The notes: generated from the sequence alone by a model not told the origin. Numbered from the stretch's first letter, positions 23,701 to 34,983 are shown. The stretch is 43,627 nt of DNA from Phycomyces blakesleeanus NRRL 1555(-) (GCF_001638985.1 NW_017265135.1:438466-482092); one strand, 5' to 3'. A program made the numbers and translations.

Positions 23701-25634
23701 GATCCATCAGACTGGATTCTAAATAGTAGATCGGGAGTTTCTTTGATGAGATCTCGCACCTTTTTTATTCGTTGATCTAGTTTCTCCTGTTTAGATTGAG
23801 ATAGAGATTGATATTGTGGCTGTGTACTAATTGCACTCTGCAGTTCTCCGCAATCGATGTAGTGTATAGGCGACACATCTTCGATGTGATCCAGGTAGGC
23901 AACACTTCCATCCTGTGAAGCCATTGAACCAGACTCCGCAGTGACCAAAGACTGGCTTGGATCAATAACTGCACACATATACAGAGCATGAGGTGTCTCA
24001 AGATCAACTGGACTCCAGAAACGTCCAATCCCATCGCGCGCCATAGTAAATAAGGCGCAATCGGGGCGTTTTGTTCTAAACAAACAGACAGGTAAATAAA
24101 TCCGGGGCCCCTAACCAACAATAAGATCAAAATGCTTTAATTAATTACTTACTTAGATCCTTCTAGTAGTGTCCTCCACACAAAATGTCCAACAGACCTT
24201 GGATGAGGAAGATGTATAAATGAGTAGTCTAAGGAAAGTAATGCAAATTATTAGAAAGAAAATGATGTGCCAGTCCTAAATTTTATGTTATACCTCCTTC
24301 TGCTGTCTCGTGCCACACAGTAACCAGCCGATCAAACTGATATTTAATAAGGTTTTGTTAATATATAATTGTGCTCTACTGATATGTACCTCTCCCAATG
24401 TTGCGAACATAGTTGATTTTGGCTCAAATTTGGCCATAATGACATCTACAGCAGGCCTACAATGTATTGACGGAACATGAATACAAAGCTTAATATAAAT
24501 CCTCTGACCATTACCTTGTAGTCCACTGGATTTTCCATGGATCTGTATCTGATGAGGTATTTTTCCAAATAGCCAATTCACTACCTGCCGTCAAGAGGAG
24601 ATCTACATAGACGTAACAATAATATCGACAACGACGGCGAAGAAAATAGAAGAAAATTTATAACTCTAGGACCACCCATATTTTCTTTATTATTATTATT
24701 ACTACTATTACTTTACCATTTACACTCCAATCAAGACATGTAACTTGGCTCTTGGTACTCAATACTGTTTCGATCTCCCAAATTGATTGCTTCTACATCA
24801 TGAGAAAACAAACAAAGGTAGAAAAGAAGAAGGTAGAAATAAAGAGAGAGAGAGAGAGAGAAGGTGTTGAACAACATGGATATACACAAGCACATAAACA
24901 CACACACATACACACACACATGTATATATATATATATATATATATATATCAAAGTATTATATATATGTTTTTTATTTTATTTTATTTATATTTATAATAA
25001 AGAGCAATGGATGCGGTTACTGGAAGGATGTTTGCTTTGTGACAAAAGAGTGTTTGAAAAGAAATAAAGGATTTACCTTGTCATCTTTTTGTTCTTGAGA
25101 TCGAAAGAAACAAATGTGTTTTTGGTAAGCAACTGCGAGCTAAATGATATAAGGAAGTATAAGTAACAAGACCAAACATATATTATGTTTATATATTTAT
25201 ATGTATGTTTATATGTGCGTATGCATATGTGTATGTTTGTATTTAGGTATACATGTCTATATGTATGCATGTACGGAAGAAATCACCAAAGAGGTAAAAC
25301 GTTACCTTTCCTGTCCTGCTGTTGCCAGAAACGGCTGTAATTGTTTCTAAATGACTTTCTTCCTCAGTTTGTTCGAACGGCACAGGGATGATTTGAACGA
25401 GAACATCTGGATCGGCATAAATTACCACCTTTGAGCCTGTGGCATATACCTTTTTGTTGGAAATTCAATTAATTGTCTTGAGTCTGAAAAACATCAAGAT
25501 AACGTAACATGGTAGGATGATGCTTTTTAAAGCTTGATGAGTCTTACTATATAACGTTCATCTCTCCATGTAAAAGTATGGATGCAATGGAATTGAGGAT
25601 TGACTTGTCCGGGACATATCTGTTCTAGGAACAT
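14727..25634 (-). CDS. RAV1: RAV1/DMX-like WD40 protein (RAVE complex, V-ATPase assembly)
   Basis: One gene of 44 exons, about 2305 aa; every junction below keeps frame. Exons (minus): 25634-25548, 25449-25306, 25139-25077, 24792-24717, 24602-24515, 24456-24390, 24336-24294, 24228-24153, 24075-23679, 23624-23486, 23395-23154, 23069-22982, 22929-22348, 22290-22191, 22096-21935, 21848-21733, 21636-21520, 21443-21319, 21248-21178, 21090-20937, 20851-20699, 20611-20507, 20445-20196, 20126-20013, 19933-19797, 19717-18968, 18876-18533, 18383-18110, 17952-17748, 17678-17571, 17466-17363, 17252-17157, 17019-16939, 16822-16513, 16461-16358, 16256-16196, 16102-15994, 15899-15794, 15699-15602, 15500-15442, 15381-15292, 15196-15069, 14991-14902, 14831-14727. 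Domains: N-terminal WD40 propellers (VTCLDWSVNG, FDRLVTVWH), Rav1p_C at about 720-1225 (DLHPMSNIYDLSYDRNGPL, LARDFVWALHSQSQ-like), acidic LF repeats at about 1338-1432, C-terminal WD40 from about 2024 (SAHQSRIRSIA, VTGSTDGELKIWDIR). Yeast Rav1 with Rav2 and Skp1 reassembles V1 onto Vo; the metazoan homologue is DMXL/rabconnectin-3. It is longer than yeast Rav1 and shorter than DMXL1. The intron at 16512-16462 could also be read through. Confidence 0.93.
19140..19402 (-). repeat. In-frame LF-acidic repeats within RAV1
   Basis: Imperfect repeats of about 15 codons encode RPSYSANLFDDDD-PPS and variants (AADLFGDD, AANLFDDDD, SANLFDDD, ATDLFADE, DDLFADD). Two to three copies are nearly identical at the DNA level, indicating recent expansion inside one 750-nt exon. 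Confidence 0.85.
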
Positions 25635-25819
25635 GGTGACAATAGCTCAAACACTAGGTGTTCAAAGCGTTCATGCCCGATGTTTCCGTTTGTCTCAAGT
25701 CTAGTCACACTCTGAAGTTTATCCGACTCTGGTAACAAAAAAATCTGGACTCCATTATCTGTTTTCGGGCGCCCTGTGTTGTCCTCTTCACTGAGGTCAT
25801 ATTTACACAATTTGTGCAT
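25625..25819 (-). CDS. Upstream ORF overlapping the RAV1 start
   Basis: An AUG-initiated frame of 64 codons starts at 25819 on the minus strand, a few bases after a T-rich acceptor-like tract ending CAG, and stops at 25627-25625. The RAV1 ATG (25634) therefore lies inside its last codons in another frame. If this DNA is in the RAV1 leader, translation of this ORF would compete with RAV1 initiation. The predicted peptide is mixed and hydrophilic (LPESDKLQSVTRLE) and matches no family known to me. It may equally be the end of an unrecognised gene or chance. Confidence 0.35.
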   Translation of the reverse strand: MHKLCKYDLSEEDNTGRPKTDNGVQIFLLPESDKLQSVTRLETNGNIGHERFEHLVFELLSPCS

Positions 25820-26232
25820 TCTGAAAAAGAGGTCACTTTACCATCATTATTTTCATTCTTTCAAGGGTACTTTCCGATTAAAGAAGTCTGAGAATATCAC
25901 GATAACCAAAAATCTAGTGAACCATGTCTAGTGGTATTAAGGAACCAACTGAAACAAACGCAAATGTATTCAAAGGAACTGGAATTCTATTATCAAACAA
26001 TTTTTTAAGCTTGTCGAGGCCTGTCAAAACAAAAAAAAACTAAATTAAGAAAATGCGCCCTGTAAGCAGCTAGAATGAAGCCTGTGATGGTTATGTGCGG
26101 CTATTAAACTGATAGTGAGTAACTTGAGTTCATGAGGACACAAAATCCAAGGTACCCTTTAAATAAGGTGTGTGTGGGGCGATTGGATTCACTCTTTCTC
26201 CCATTCTATTTTCTTCTTTTCTCAAGCTTACC
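25635..26232. promoter_or_regulatory. Divergent promoter region of RAV1 and G6PD
   Basis: About 600 bp separate the two start codons. The G6PD side ends in a pyrimidine-rich stretch (about 26190-26225) directly before its ATG. The RAV1 side holds the upstream ORF and another open minus-strand segment after a strong acceptor-like site near 26021. No individual binding site is assigned. Confidence 0.5.
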
Positions 26233-28123
26233 ATGAACCCAATCGATCAAATGCGCGCTCAGGTGTGCAAAGAACTCAATGGTGCTATCACCATTGTTGG
26301 TAAGTTTTCTGTACCTGAAATAAAATATAAAGAAGAAGAAGAAGAAGAAGAAGAAAAAAAAACGTAATGGCATTCGTCCTGGTGTAGTCATGGCGACCAT
26401 CACCATCACAATACAGTAAAATAAAAATAAAAAGTGGTAGTGCTTTATCTTTACCAGATCTATTGGGTGATTTGTCTGTTGTTTTCCAACTATTTATTGA
26501 CTTGAGTTTCCCATAGTTCTTGGTGCTTCAGGAGACCTCGCAAAAAAGAAGACTTACCCCGCCTTGTTCCGCCTGTTCCACTATGGGTTCTTACCCGAAA
26601 ACACATTTATTGTTGGCTATGCTCGTTCAAAGATGACTCACGAAGAATATCTTGATCGTATTACGCGTTTCATCAAGGTCAAGGGTGCTGAAGAAGACAT
26701 TGAGAAGTTCAAGAAAATTACTTCGTACCACCAGGGACAGTATGATGATGACAAGTCCTTCCAGTCTCTCAATGACTATCTCAAAACTCTCGAGAAAGAA
26801 CGTGGAATAGATGTCGGAAAGCGAAACCGGATGTTTTATATGGCTCTTCCTCCCTCTGTTTTCATCCCAGTAGCCCACGGACTGAAGAAGAATGTGTATG
26901 CCAAGGAAGGCTCTACAAGAGTAGTTGTAGAGAAGCCATTTGGTATGGATTCCGCTAGCTCCAAGCACTTGGCTCAGTCTCTTGCGCAGTGCTTTTCCGA
27001 GGAAGAGGTATGTTTTCAAGTAAACTTTACGATAATTAGAGTTCATTAAAGCTGAGTTTGTTTGTTTTATATTATTTATATAGGTTTATCGCATTGACCA
27101 TTATCTGGGCAAGGAGATGGTCAAGAACTTGATGGTGGTTCGATTTGCCAACATCTTCTTTTCTCAGATCTGGGACCGCAAGTACATTGATAGTGTTCAG
27201 ATCACGTTCAAAGAGCCGTTTGGTTCCGAGGGACGAGGAGGATACTTTGATGAGTTTGGTATTATTCGAGATGTGATTCAGAACCGTAAGTATATTGTGG
27301 AAATATGTTGGGTAACCAAGTGGGAACGGATGTTGACCATGGGATCTGTACAATAGACCTTTTGCAGGTGCTGTCTCTCGTTGCTATGGAGCGTCCTATT
27401 TCCACAGAAGCCGAGGCTATTCGTGATGAGAAGGTCAAGGTACTCAAATGCATTCCTCCCATTGAATTATCCGATGCTCTTTTGGGACAATATGTGGCTG
27501 CCAATGGAAAGCCTGGTTATCTTGAGGACGAGACTTTGAAAGACAAGAATAGTTTGACACCCACATTTGCAGCACTGGTGTGCTGGGTTCAGAATGAGCG
27601 ATGGGAAGGTGTGCCATTTATCTTGAAGGCAGGCAAGGCCCTGAATGATGCAAAGGTGGAGATTAGAATCCAATTCCGAAATGTAGCGGGCAATCTGTAC
27701 AAGGGTGCAGCCCGCAATGAGCTTGTGTTGCGAGTCCAACCAGAAGAGGCAGTCTACATCAAGTTCAACAACAAGGAACCCGGTTTGTCGTACCACACCA
27801 TCCAGACCGACCTCGACTTGTCCTATCATAGCCGATACAAGGATCTTGAGATTCCTGATGCATATGATTCCCTATTATTGGATGTGATGCGTAGAGATCA
27901 CTCAAACTTTGTACGTTCTGATGAACTTGAGGCAGCATGGAAGATCTTTACGCCCTTGTTGCACAAAATTGATGGAAGAGAGGGGGTTAAGATTGAGAAT
28001 TATGCATATGGCTCAAGAGGACCAGCTCAGTTGGATGGGTTTGTAAAGCGTTATGGTTATGATAAATCTGAAGCTCATTATGCATGGCCCATTCAGAAGG
28101 TTGGCCCTTCAAAAGAACAATAA
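26233..28123 (+). CDS. ZWF1: Glucose-6-phosphate 1-dehydrogenase
   Basis: Four exons: 26233-26299, 26517-27007, 27084-27285 and 27357-28123, giving 508 aa, the usual size. It oxidises glucose-6-phosphate to 6-phosphogluconolactone with NADP+, the entry step of the oxidative pentose phosphate pathway and a main cytosolic NADPH source. Visible motifs: the Rossmann fingerprint GASGDLAKK at residues 25-33; VVVEKPFG near 159-166; the active-site signature RIDHYLGKE at 189-197, split from the preceding exon by an intron; and [20 protein letters not shown] and [11 protein letters not shown] further on. No organelle-targeting extension is present. The ATG follows a pyrimidine-rich leader. The third intron is read as ending CAATAG because only that acceptor restores the conserved [16 protein letters not shown] segment. 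Confidence 0.98.
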
Positions 28124-28613
28124 AAAAAACAGCGACTTCTTTGAACCTTTTGATTTAAATATGTTTTCTTTCTTTCTTGTGTGTATGATTATAAATATGT
28201 GGGAGTGTAGGTGTAAATAAATAAATAAATAAATAAATATATATATATAAAAATAAAAATAAAAGTTAAATAGTGAATATTTGTATTTAGGTGAGCTGTG
28301 TACTTGAGTTTGTGAATGTGTTTGTTTGAAAAACTGTAAATGATTTGCGCAATAATTTAACAAGAAATCCTGTTAAATTCATTCGTATTTTTTTTTGATT
28401 TTTTTGTTTTCTTTGCTAAATTATTTCAGTTGGACACTCTAACGTTTTTTAATACTTTGGTTGATGTGTTTGGATGTATTTGTGCGTGTGTGCGTGTGTG
28501 CGTGTGTGCGTGTGTGCGTGTGTGCGTGTGTGCGTGCGTATGTGCGTATGTGCGTGTGTGTGTGTGTGTGTGCGTATGTTTGTGCTCGTGTTTGTGTATG
28601 TGTATGAATTGGT
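28124..28613. other. Convergent 3' region between G6PD and the cyclin gene
   Basis: It holds AAATA and T runs plus a TG/TGCG microsatellite at about 28481-28590. No gene is seen. Confidence 0.6.
28481..28590. repeat. (TGTGTGCG)n-type microsatellite
   Basis: Alternating TG and TGCG units run over about 110 bp, with TATG interruptions toward the right end. The purine-pyrimidine alternation could adopt Z-DNA. Confidence 0.9.
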
Positions 28614-30152
28614 TTAAAACGCATCATCACCTTCCCTTGGAGAAGCTGAATGAGGAGGTGTGGGGAGACGATGTGGACCATGGTCAGGGTGCCATGTATG
28701 ACGATGTTGTGTGTAGACCTTGGATTCATAAAGGACATCAAAGGAGTGCGAGGGAGTGACTCCACGGGAATCTCCTCTTGATTCTTCAACAAGATCTGCC
28801 TTATGACGGGATGTTGACCGAGAATGAGCATGCCGTGCTGGCATTACTTCACTCTTAACTCTTCCTAAAGAATGTTCAAGATCGGTGTAGGTTGACGAAT
28901 AAGGCTGGCGTCTGTCTGAATAGGCATCGACATATGGTTTGCGTGGATGGCGGGAGGAGTCAACACTTGAAGATCGATGGTTGTCAATAGTAGCTCTGCA
29001 ACGTCGTGGTCGGTCATCGGGATGTGTAGCCCGAGCGAGGCGTTATTCTTCGGCTTGTAACTTGAGCTCTCGTCGGCGATACTCTGCCTCTCTCCGCCGT
29101 TCTTCTTCTCGCATACAATGTTGTAGTAGTTGGTCACCGTATTGCTGCAGCTCTTCAATTGATACGCTAAGGTTGTAATCATTGAGCTGAAGAAACTCGA
29201 CTTCGAGTGCATTCAGTTCAGCAACAGGTAGACCGCCCACCTATTATTATTTCACAAAAAAAATGGATTTTTTTTGGCGATAGTTTTTTTTTTTGGATAA
29301 TGGTGCCAAAGATGAGCAACAAGATACAATAATTATACCGATATCTCCACTGGATTTAGACAGTGGAGGATCTGGCGTGGTTATAAAAGTAGTTAAAGAA
29401 TAATAAGAATAGGAAGTAAAAAGGGGACAGCAACAACAACAGCAGCAGCAGCAATTATATATATTTTTTCTTTGGTTTCTAATACCATTAATTTCTCTGC
29501 ATTTTATCTCCCTCCTTGTATATCTCTTTTTTCTCTATTTACTTATATATAGGTATGTATATATATAGGTATGTATATATGTATGTATATGTATGTATAT
29601 ATGTATGTATGTATGTATTTGTTTGTATATTTGTGTGTGTGTGTGTGTGTGTGCGTGTGTGTTCTTTCAAGCCAGACCAGAACTAGACGTTTCATCCCTG
29701 CACTAAACAAAAAAAAAACAAAAACAAAGCCGAGGGCTCACCTTGGCATAACGCGAGTTTGTAAAAAATATATCGGAAAAGAATTTGCTTGCAACCATGA
29801 TGCCCGAGATGACAAGACGATGGATATTATAAGAGTCGATCCGCAGACCTGAAGAATTACGAGACATGCGGTCAAAGTAAACTAACAGACTAAGGAAGCA
29901 TTCATTGGCACATGGGCAATATTTGAGGATGCGATTCAGGTAGGAGTGGATGTCGATGTTGGGAATAGACCTAGCATGGAAGCAGGTATAGGCTGATGCA
30001 CGCGGATGAGGATGACGACCACTTTCTACACTTGCAGCGTAAAGCTTGTCATTTGTTTTTGTGATGCGCTCTAGCAAGCCAGTGAGCATCTTGATAGTGT
30101 CAGCAGGAGGGTGATTAGCTAAATCGTAAGAGAGTGGAGGAGACATGGGCAT
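28614..30152 (-). CDS. PHO80-type cyclin with an in-frame stop before a long open tail
   Basis: Exon 1 is 30152-29742 and exon 2 starts at 29240 after a 501-nt intron. The first stop (TAA, 29045-29043) gives 202 aa. The same frame then continues open for 142 codons to a TAA at 28616-28614, giving about 345 aa if read through. Cyclin box: CFHARSIPNIDIHSYLNRI, YCPCANECFLSLLVYFDRM, LVISGIMVASKFFSD, NSRYAKVGGLPVAELNALE and FLQLNDYNLSV, as in Pho80/Pcl cyclins that activate a Pho85-type CDK in phosphate signalling and cell-cycle control. A charged helix rich in Glu and Arg follows and is cut by the TAA; the segment beyond is Arg/Ser/His-rich. Alternatives: readthrough, a recent CAA-to-TAA mutation, a sequence error, or a 66-nt GTTACA...CAG intron (29061-28996) removing the stop in frame. 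The cyclin call is firm; the end is not. Confidence 0.85.
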
Positions 30153-30167
30153 AATAAAATGAGATAT

Positions 30168-30198
<31 letters not shown>

Positions 30199-30287
30199 AG
30201 AAGAAGCTGTATATATATTTATGTTTATAAAAGAAATATAGGTAAATAAATATATAAATAAATCTATGAATATGTGTGTGTTTACAG

Positions 30288-30292
<5 letters not shown>

Positions 30293-30321
<29 letters not shown>

Positions 30322-30328
30322 TGTATGT
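30293..30328. repeat. (TATG)n microsatellite
   Basis: Nine tandem TATG units inside the cyclin/RCY1 divergent promoter region. Confidence 0.9.
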
Positions 30329-30584
30329 GTATATATATATATATATATGATATTAGTATTAATAATATATAATGAATAAATAAATAAAGAAGTTGGATAT
30401 AAAGAGACAAAGAAGAAAAGGGAGAATAAAAGAACAAGAAGAACAAGAAGAAGAGTTTGCAAAACGAAGCTATCTGGTCCTTTACCTAAAGTGAAAAAAA
30501 AGGGGACTGGCTGATATCGCTTGGATACAATCCCCGCCCCTTTTTTTTTCACTTGGTTTAATGCACTCCGCTTCCCTTGCATGG

Positions 30585-30588
<4 letters not shown>

Positions 30589-30632
<44 letters not shown>
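30589..30632. repeat. (TC)n tract
   Basis: Twenty-two uninterrupted TC dinucleotides lie in the RCY1 upstream region. Such GAGA/CT tracts often mark nucleosome-free promoters; a role here is inferred. Confidence 0.95.
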
Positions 30633-30635
<3 letters not shown>

Positions 30636-30709
30636 CACACTTACACAGCCAATTTCTCTCTTCCTCTCTTTTGGCCCTTCTTTAGCTCTTGTAGTGTTTG
30701 TTCATTGAC

Positions 30710-33700
30710 ATGAACTTCAATAATGATACAGCCAACAAACAGTCCCATTCCTTACCACCAAATGTCCTCATTCGTGTGTTCGAAAACCTCCCCATAAGTT
30801 CACTTGCTAATGTAGCAATGGCCTCGAGGAGGTTCAAAGTCCTTGCCTACGACGACGAGATCTGGGATACCAAATTGAAGATTATGCTAGAATCTGACAC
30901 TGGCGCTCTAGCTGCCCTTCTTGGTAAATATTCCAATATTCTACATTATTATGTAGTGGAATCAACCTAGTTAACATACATGCACGCATATATATAAATC
31001 CACGCACACACACGTAAACACACACACACACTACCAAATCACAAAGAGGATCCCAATGCCAAACTGTCACTCATTGACAAGGACACCAGCTTTCTTATTA
31101 ACAATAAGCCTCTCAATACACTTATTCCTGGGATGTCCCGAGATCCCTACAATGAGAGAGCAAGAGCAAAGTCCACAGGTCACGCAAGAGAGCGGTTTAA
31201 GGAACTTTATATCCGGATTGCACCCTATTACCTTGACCTTCGCAATATTAATGGAAAATCTAAAGTTCTTCAAGACTTTGGTTCAGCCCCAGAAACATGC
31301 GGCAAAACATTGAACTTGCTGGTTGGGCTGGGAAAATGCAAAGTTGTTGATGATTGGAGAGAAGTAAGCCTTTGTTAACCTTGGTTTCTTTCTCAGACGC
31401 CATAGATACATACACAAATACAAAAAGAGGGGGAAATGGTGTGGTGGTAATGTTAATGTGTATGCTTTGTATATCATTGGCTGGGGTTATTAGTCTAGTT
31501 TAGTCTAGTACAGTGTGTGTGTATATATATATATGCAATTATCTAAGCCTTTTGTATATATTTGTTAGCTTAATGATACTGTGGAAGCTTTGTGTCAGTA
31601 CTTTGAGAGCGCTTCTCTTCATGAGTTTGAAATTGCTTATGATTCTAACAAACCTGCTGAAATGAAGGTGAATATTATCATTATTTTGTGTATACGTATA
31701 TATATATATAAGCAAAAATAAAATAAAAAATAAAGGGTCCGCTTAAGAGGGGTCCATTAGTTAACATAGATTCAAAACTTAGGTTTACGCACATGCTATC
31801 ATTGCATTGAACGGAGGATCGCTTTGCATTCAAACCTTTCTTCAGAAGCACCCGATATTTTATGATAACCCATTCAAACCCGAAGATAACTTTGTGTAAG
31901 TTATTGTGATACCAAACAATTTCAATTCCCTAAGCCCTTCTTCTCATTCAAATCTTGTGTTTTGTGAAGTTCTTCAGGTCTTGATATTGACTCGCTCAAG
32001 AACTTATTTGCTGCAATCACAGACGCAATGAAACAACAGGCCGAACTGATCATTCAAGTATTTCCACCAAGTGCAGATGTCTTTTATATGTTTGCCGATA
32101 GAGTATTCGAGGATGTGGTAAGTCTTACCATTAGGGTGACACGACAAAACCCTCAAAAAAGAACTAAAAGGTTGTATTTGTACTACACAGATGGCAGACT
32201 ATGTTACACAGCTTCTGGGAAGGGCACAAACCATAGACTCCAGCAATTATCTCTATGCTATATCTTCCATACTCACTCTAGTCTATTCTCTTGTCGATGT
32301 AATTACCGGAGATGATGTTGCAATTAGGATTGATAAAGAACGAGGTATAAATCTCCTCTACAAATTATTCTTTCCCTTGTTGGATGATTATCTCGAGGAA
32401 GAAAAGAAGTATGTGGAAAAAAAGTATGGAAAAGAAATTGCCGACTGGGTAAGTGCCAGCTTCTTGTATATCGTCTCTAGATGCAGTAGCCAACACATCT
32501 CCAAGCTAGAAATTATTATTATTTTTTTCCTCTTTCTTTTTCCCCTTTTATATTTATTCATGAATATAGAATCAATCTTCCGGGGAACGCCGGGATGATC
32601 CTTCGGTCCGGTTAACTAACCAATCCCGTGAATTGTTTAAGCGGTAAAGTAGCAATTATTTTTTTTTCTTAAAAGTGTTGTAACAGAAAAAGAAGTGTAA
32701 TTTTATGTCTTTACAAAAACACTAAAACATGGATACATTAGCAATTATCTCTTGGCATTCAAAAAAGTTATCGCATTACCTATTGACCTGGTCTCTTCTG
32801 CAGCAACAACCATTGCTTCTCCTTTTCAGCGGTCTATGCAATTCTCCTTCAAGTCCGAAGACAAGACCGCCAACAAACGTGCTTCTTCAACCCTAGCATC
32901 AGTTGAATCCACCTCATCCTCTACTAGCTTCTCTCCTCAATCAACACCCCCTTCTACTCCAAAAAATTCTGTTTCTATCCCTCGACATCAAAAGACCAAC
33001 TCAACCACCTCGATCTCAAAATCGCCTGTCAACGAATCCTCATCCCTTCATTCTCGCCAGTCCTCTAGGAACTCTATCCCCACACCAACCACCCCAGAAA
33101 CAAAATCATTAGAGCCTTCTGATGCCCTTGAAAATGCTCAACATGAACTCGATGCACTACAGAACCTGTTGAGTTTGAGCGTTGCGGTTAATATGATTCA
33201 TGTAAATAAGGATTCTGAACGGAGAGTCCAGAGATTTATCAATATTGGATTCCCTGGAAGAATGAAACAAGATATGTAAGTCTTGTAGATGAACGAACAA
33301 ATTATGTCGAATATTTGAAGGGTCGAGGGTTCTATTCTCTAAACAAACCTCGTAGTCAAAAAACATTCGAAGCCATCTTTATAAATCTACTCAAAACGCT
33401 TGGCCATGATCACATTCAAACAGCTTTTGAAAGGTAAGCAAAAAATACAAGGAAGAAGATAGATAAATAAAATGCTAATTCTTTCTTGAAATATATAATA
33501 ATAAAATAAAATAAAAGAGCATCCAAGAGACTTTTATCTTATAAGCCAGACCCAGAATCTCTAAAGTTTAACAATGGCGAAGTACCTCCTTTGACAGAAT
33601 TCTTTGGAATGGTACATCTTGCAGATTTGATGCAGCATATGATCCAGGCTTACTACGATGAAGAAATTGTATGTTGTATATATATATATAAGAATTGCTA

Positions 33701-34744
33701 CCGAATTTTACTTATTCTGTACTGTAGACAAAATATGTAGACAAACATGATTTTATGAACGATATCAACAAGGAGAAAAAGTCGTTTGAAAGATTGTTGG
33801 ATGATTGTGTGGCCCAGGGTATGGATCATGGAATTCAGGTAAATTACAGGATTATTATAATTATTACTTGCAACAATTAGAGTTGGGGAAAAAAGAGAAA
33901 AAGTTATCTTTAAAGAAGTTCTTTTCCCTTATATATATATATATATATCTAATACATAGGTTCTGCTGGCTCAAGTAGAGATGATTCTTTCTACTGAGCA
34001 AAAGCCGGAAGATTACAACCCACCCAGTGATATTGATGTAGATCTTAAACCCACAAAGGTACATCAAAAAAGGCATAATATGTATATTGTACATTGTACA
34101 TTGTGTTCATTACTTTCTTTTCATGTACTTGAATATAAATGTATGTGTGCTTAGGCTTGTTTTGATGCAATCGAATGTCTTAAAAAGAATATTTCTATGC
34201 TTTCTGGAGCAGCAGAAAAATCGACAATGGATCTCTTCTTTAGTGAGATTGGTCGTCGATTTTTTGAGTAAGTAAATGAAACTAGTGTTTTATACCTGAC
34301 CAAGAGAAAGTAAACTCTGTATTGTCCTATCAGGGTTCTATGTAAGCATCTCAAGGCTCAGACAGTAAATGAGATGGGTGGTTTAAGATACATCTGGTAA
34401 GAATCTTTATAGAATCATTTCATATATATATTGCAAGATAACTTACAATAACAACAACAACAACAACAACAACAACTTCTTATAGCGATATGAATGCGTA
34501 CTATGCGTTTGCAGTAGATCTGAAGCAAAGAGCTATCACACCTTACTTTTCTGCACTCAAATCACTCTCCAACGTATACATTATTACATCACCGCAGGAT
34601 ATTAAGAGCGTCATCCATGATTTGGAAAGGTATCATGGTTTGATGCGTATTGAAGATCTTTTCGAATTTGCATCCTGCCGAGCAGATTGGCCAATCATCA
34701 AGAAGGTCGTTCAAAAAGACATGACAGATTGCAGTATCATGTAA
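30710..34744 (+). CDS. RCY1: Recyclin-1 (F-box and Sec10-like recycling factor)
   Basis: Fifteen exons: 30710-30923, 31047-31363, 31569-31667, 31783-31895, 31970-32117, 32191-32448, 32570-32643, 32742-33275, 33356-33433, 33518-33668, 33728-33838, 33960-34058, 34155-34267, 34334-34396, 34486-34744, giving 876 aa. An F-box sits at residues about 15-58 (LPPNVLIRVFENLPISSLANVA, DDEIWDTKL). The rest is a Sec10-like helical body (ESASLHEFEIAYDS, IYDNP-type, DVFYMFADRVFE, LHDLERYHGLMRIEDLFEF-like). A Ser/Thr/Pro-rich loop of about 110 residues lies near 430-545 in exon 8. The last four residues, CSIM, form a CAAX box as in yeast Rcy1, so farnesylation and membrane anchoring are expected. Yeast Rcy1 binds Skp1 and Ypt31/32 GTPases and recycles endocytosed SNAREs such as Snc1 from endosome to Golgi. 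RAV1 nearby also uses Skp1. Confidence 0.93.
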
Positions 34745-34952
34745 AGAATATATGAATCTGGCGATCGGTGTGTGTTTGTGTTTTTGGGTGCTTTGACGTA
34801 CTCTTTCTATTTCTCTTTGTTTTTATTTACCTTAATATTTATTATTGTTCCCTTGTTATATGATTCTCTTTGTCTTTGATATAAATGCTTTATATATTCC
34901 ATATTAAGAGGGAAGGGTAAATTGCACAAGGATTGAAAAAAAAATGTGTAAA

Positions 34953-34983
<31 letters not shown>

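Larger units (their letters stand above)
30153..30709. promoter_or_regulatory. Divergent promoter region of the cyclin and RCY1 genes
   Basis: This 557-bp region is built largely of simple repeats: TA runs near 30175-30196 and 30330-30347, a TATG array (30293-30328), AAG-rich DNA, and a 44-nt TC tract (30589-30632) that ends 77 bp before the RCY1 ATG. A pyrimidine-rich core promoter for RCY1 is plausible; specific factor sites are not visible. Confidence 0.5.

Noticed and set aside
24731..24997. ORFs on both strands made of TA, CA and GA repeats
   Set aside because: They lie in an intron of RAV1 and encode simple repeats such as alternating Tyr and Ile.
14727..25634. Reading the WD40 and Rav1p_C parts as several separate genes
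   Set aside because: All assigned introns keep a continuous frame from the ATG at 25634 to the stop at 14727, and the domain order matches the RAV1/DMX family.
28439..28831. 130-codon minus-strand ORF with His/Thr repeats
   Set aside because: It is an alternative frame over the cyclin tail and the TGTGCG microsatellite; the cyclin frame has the better composition.
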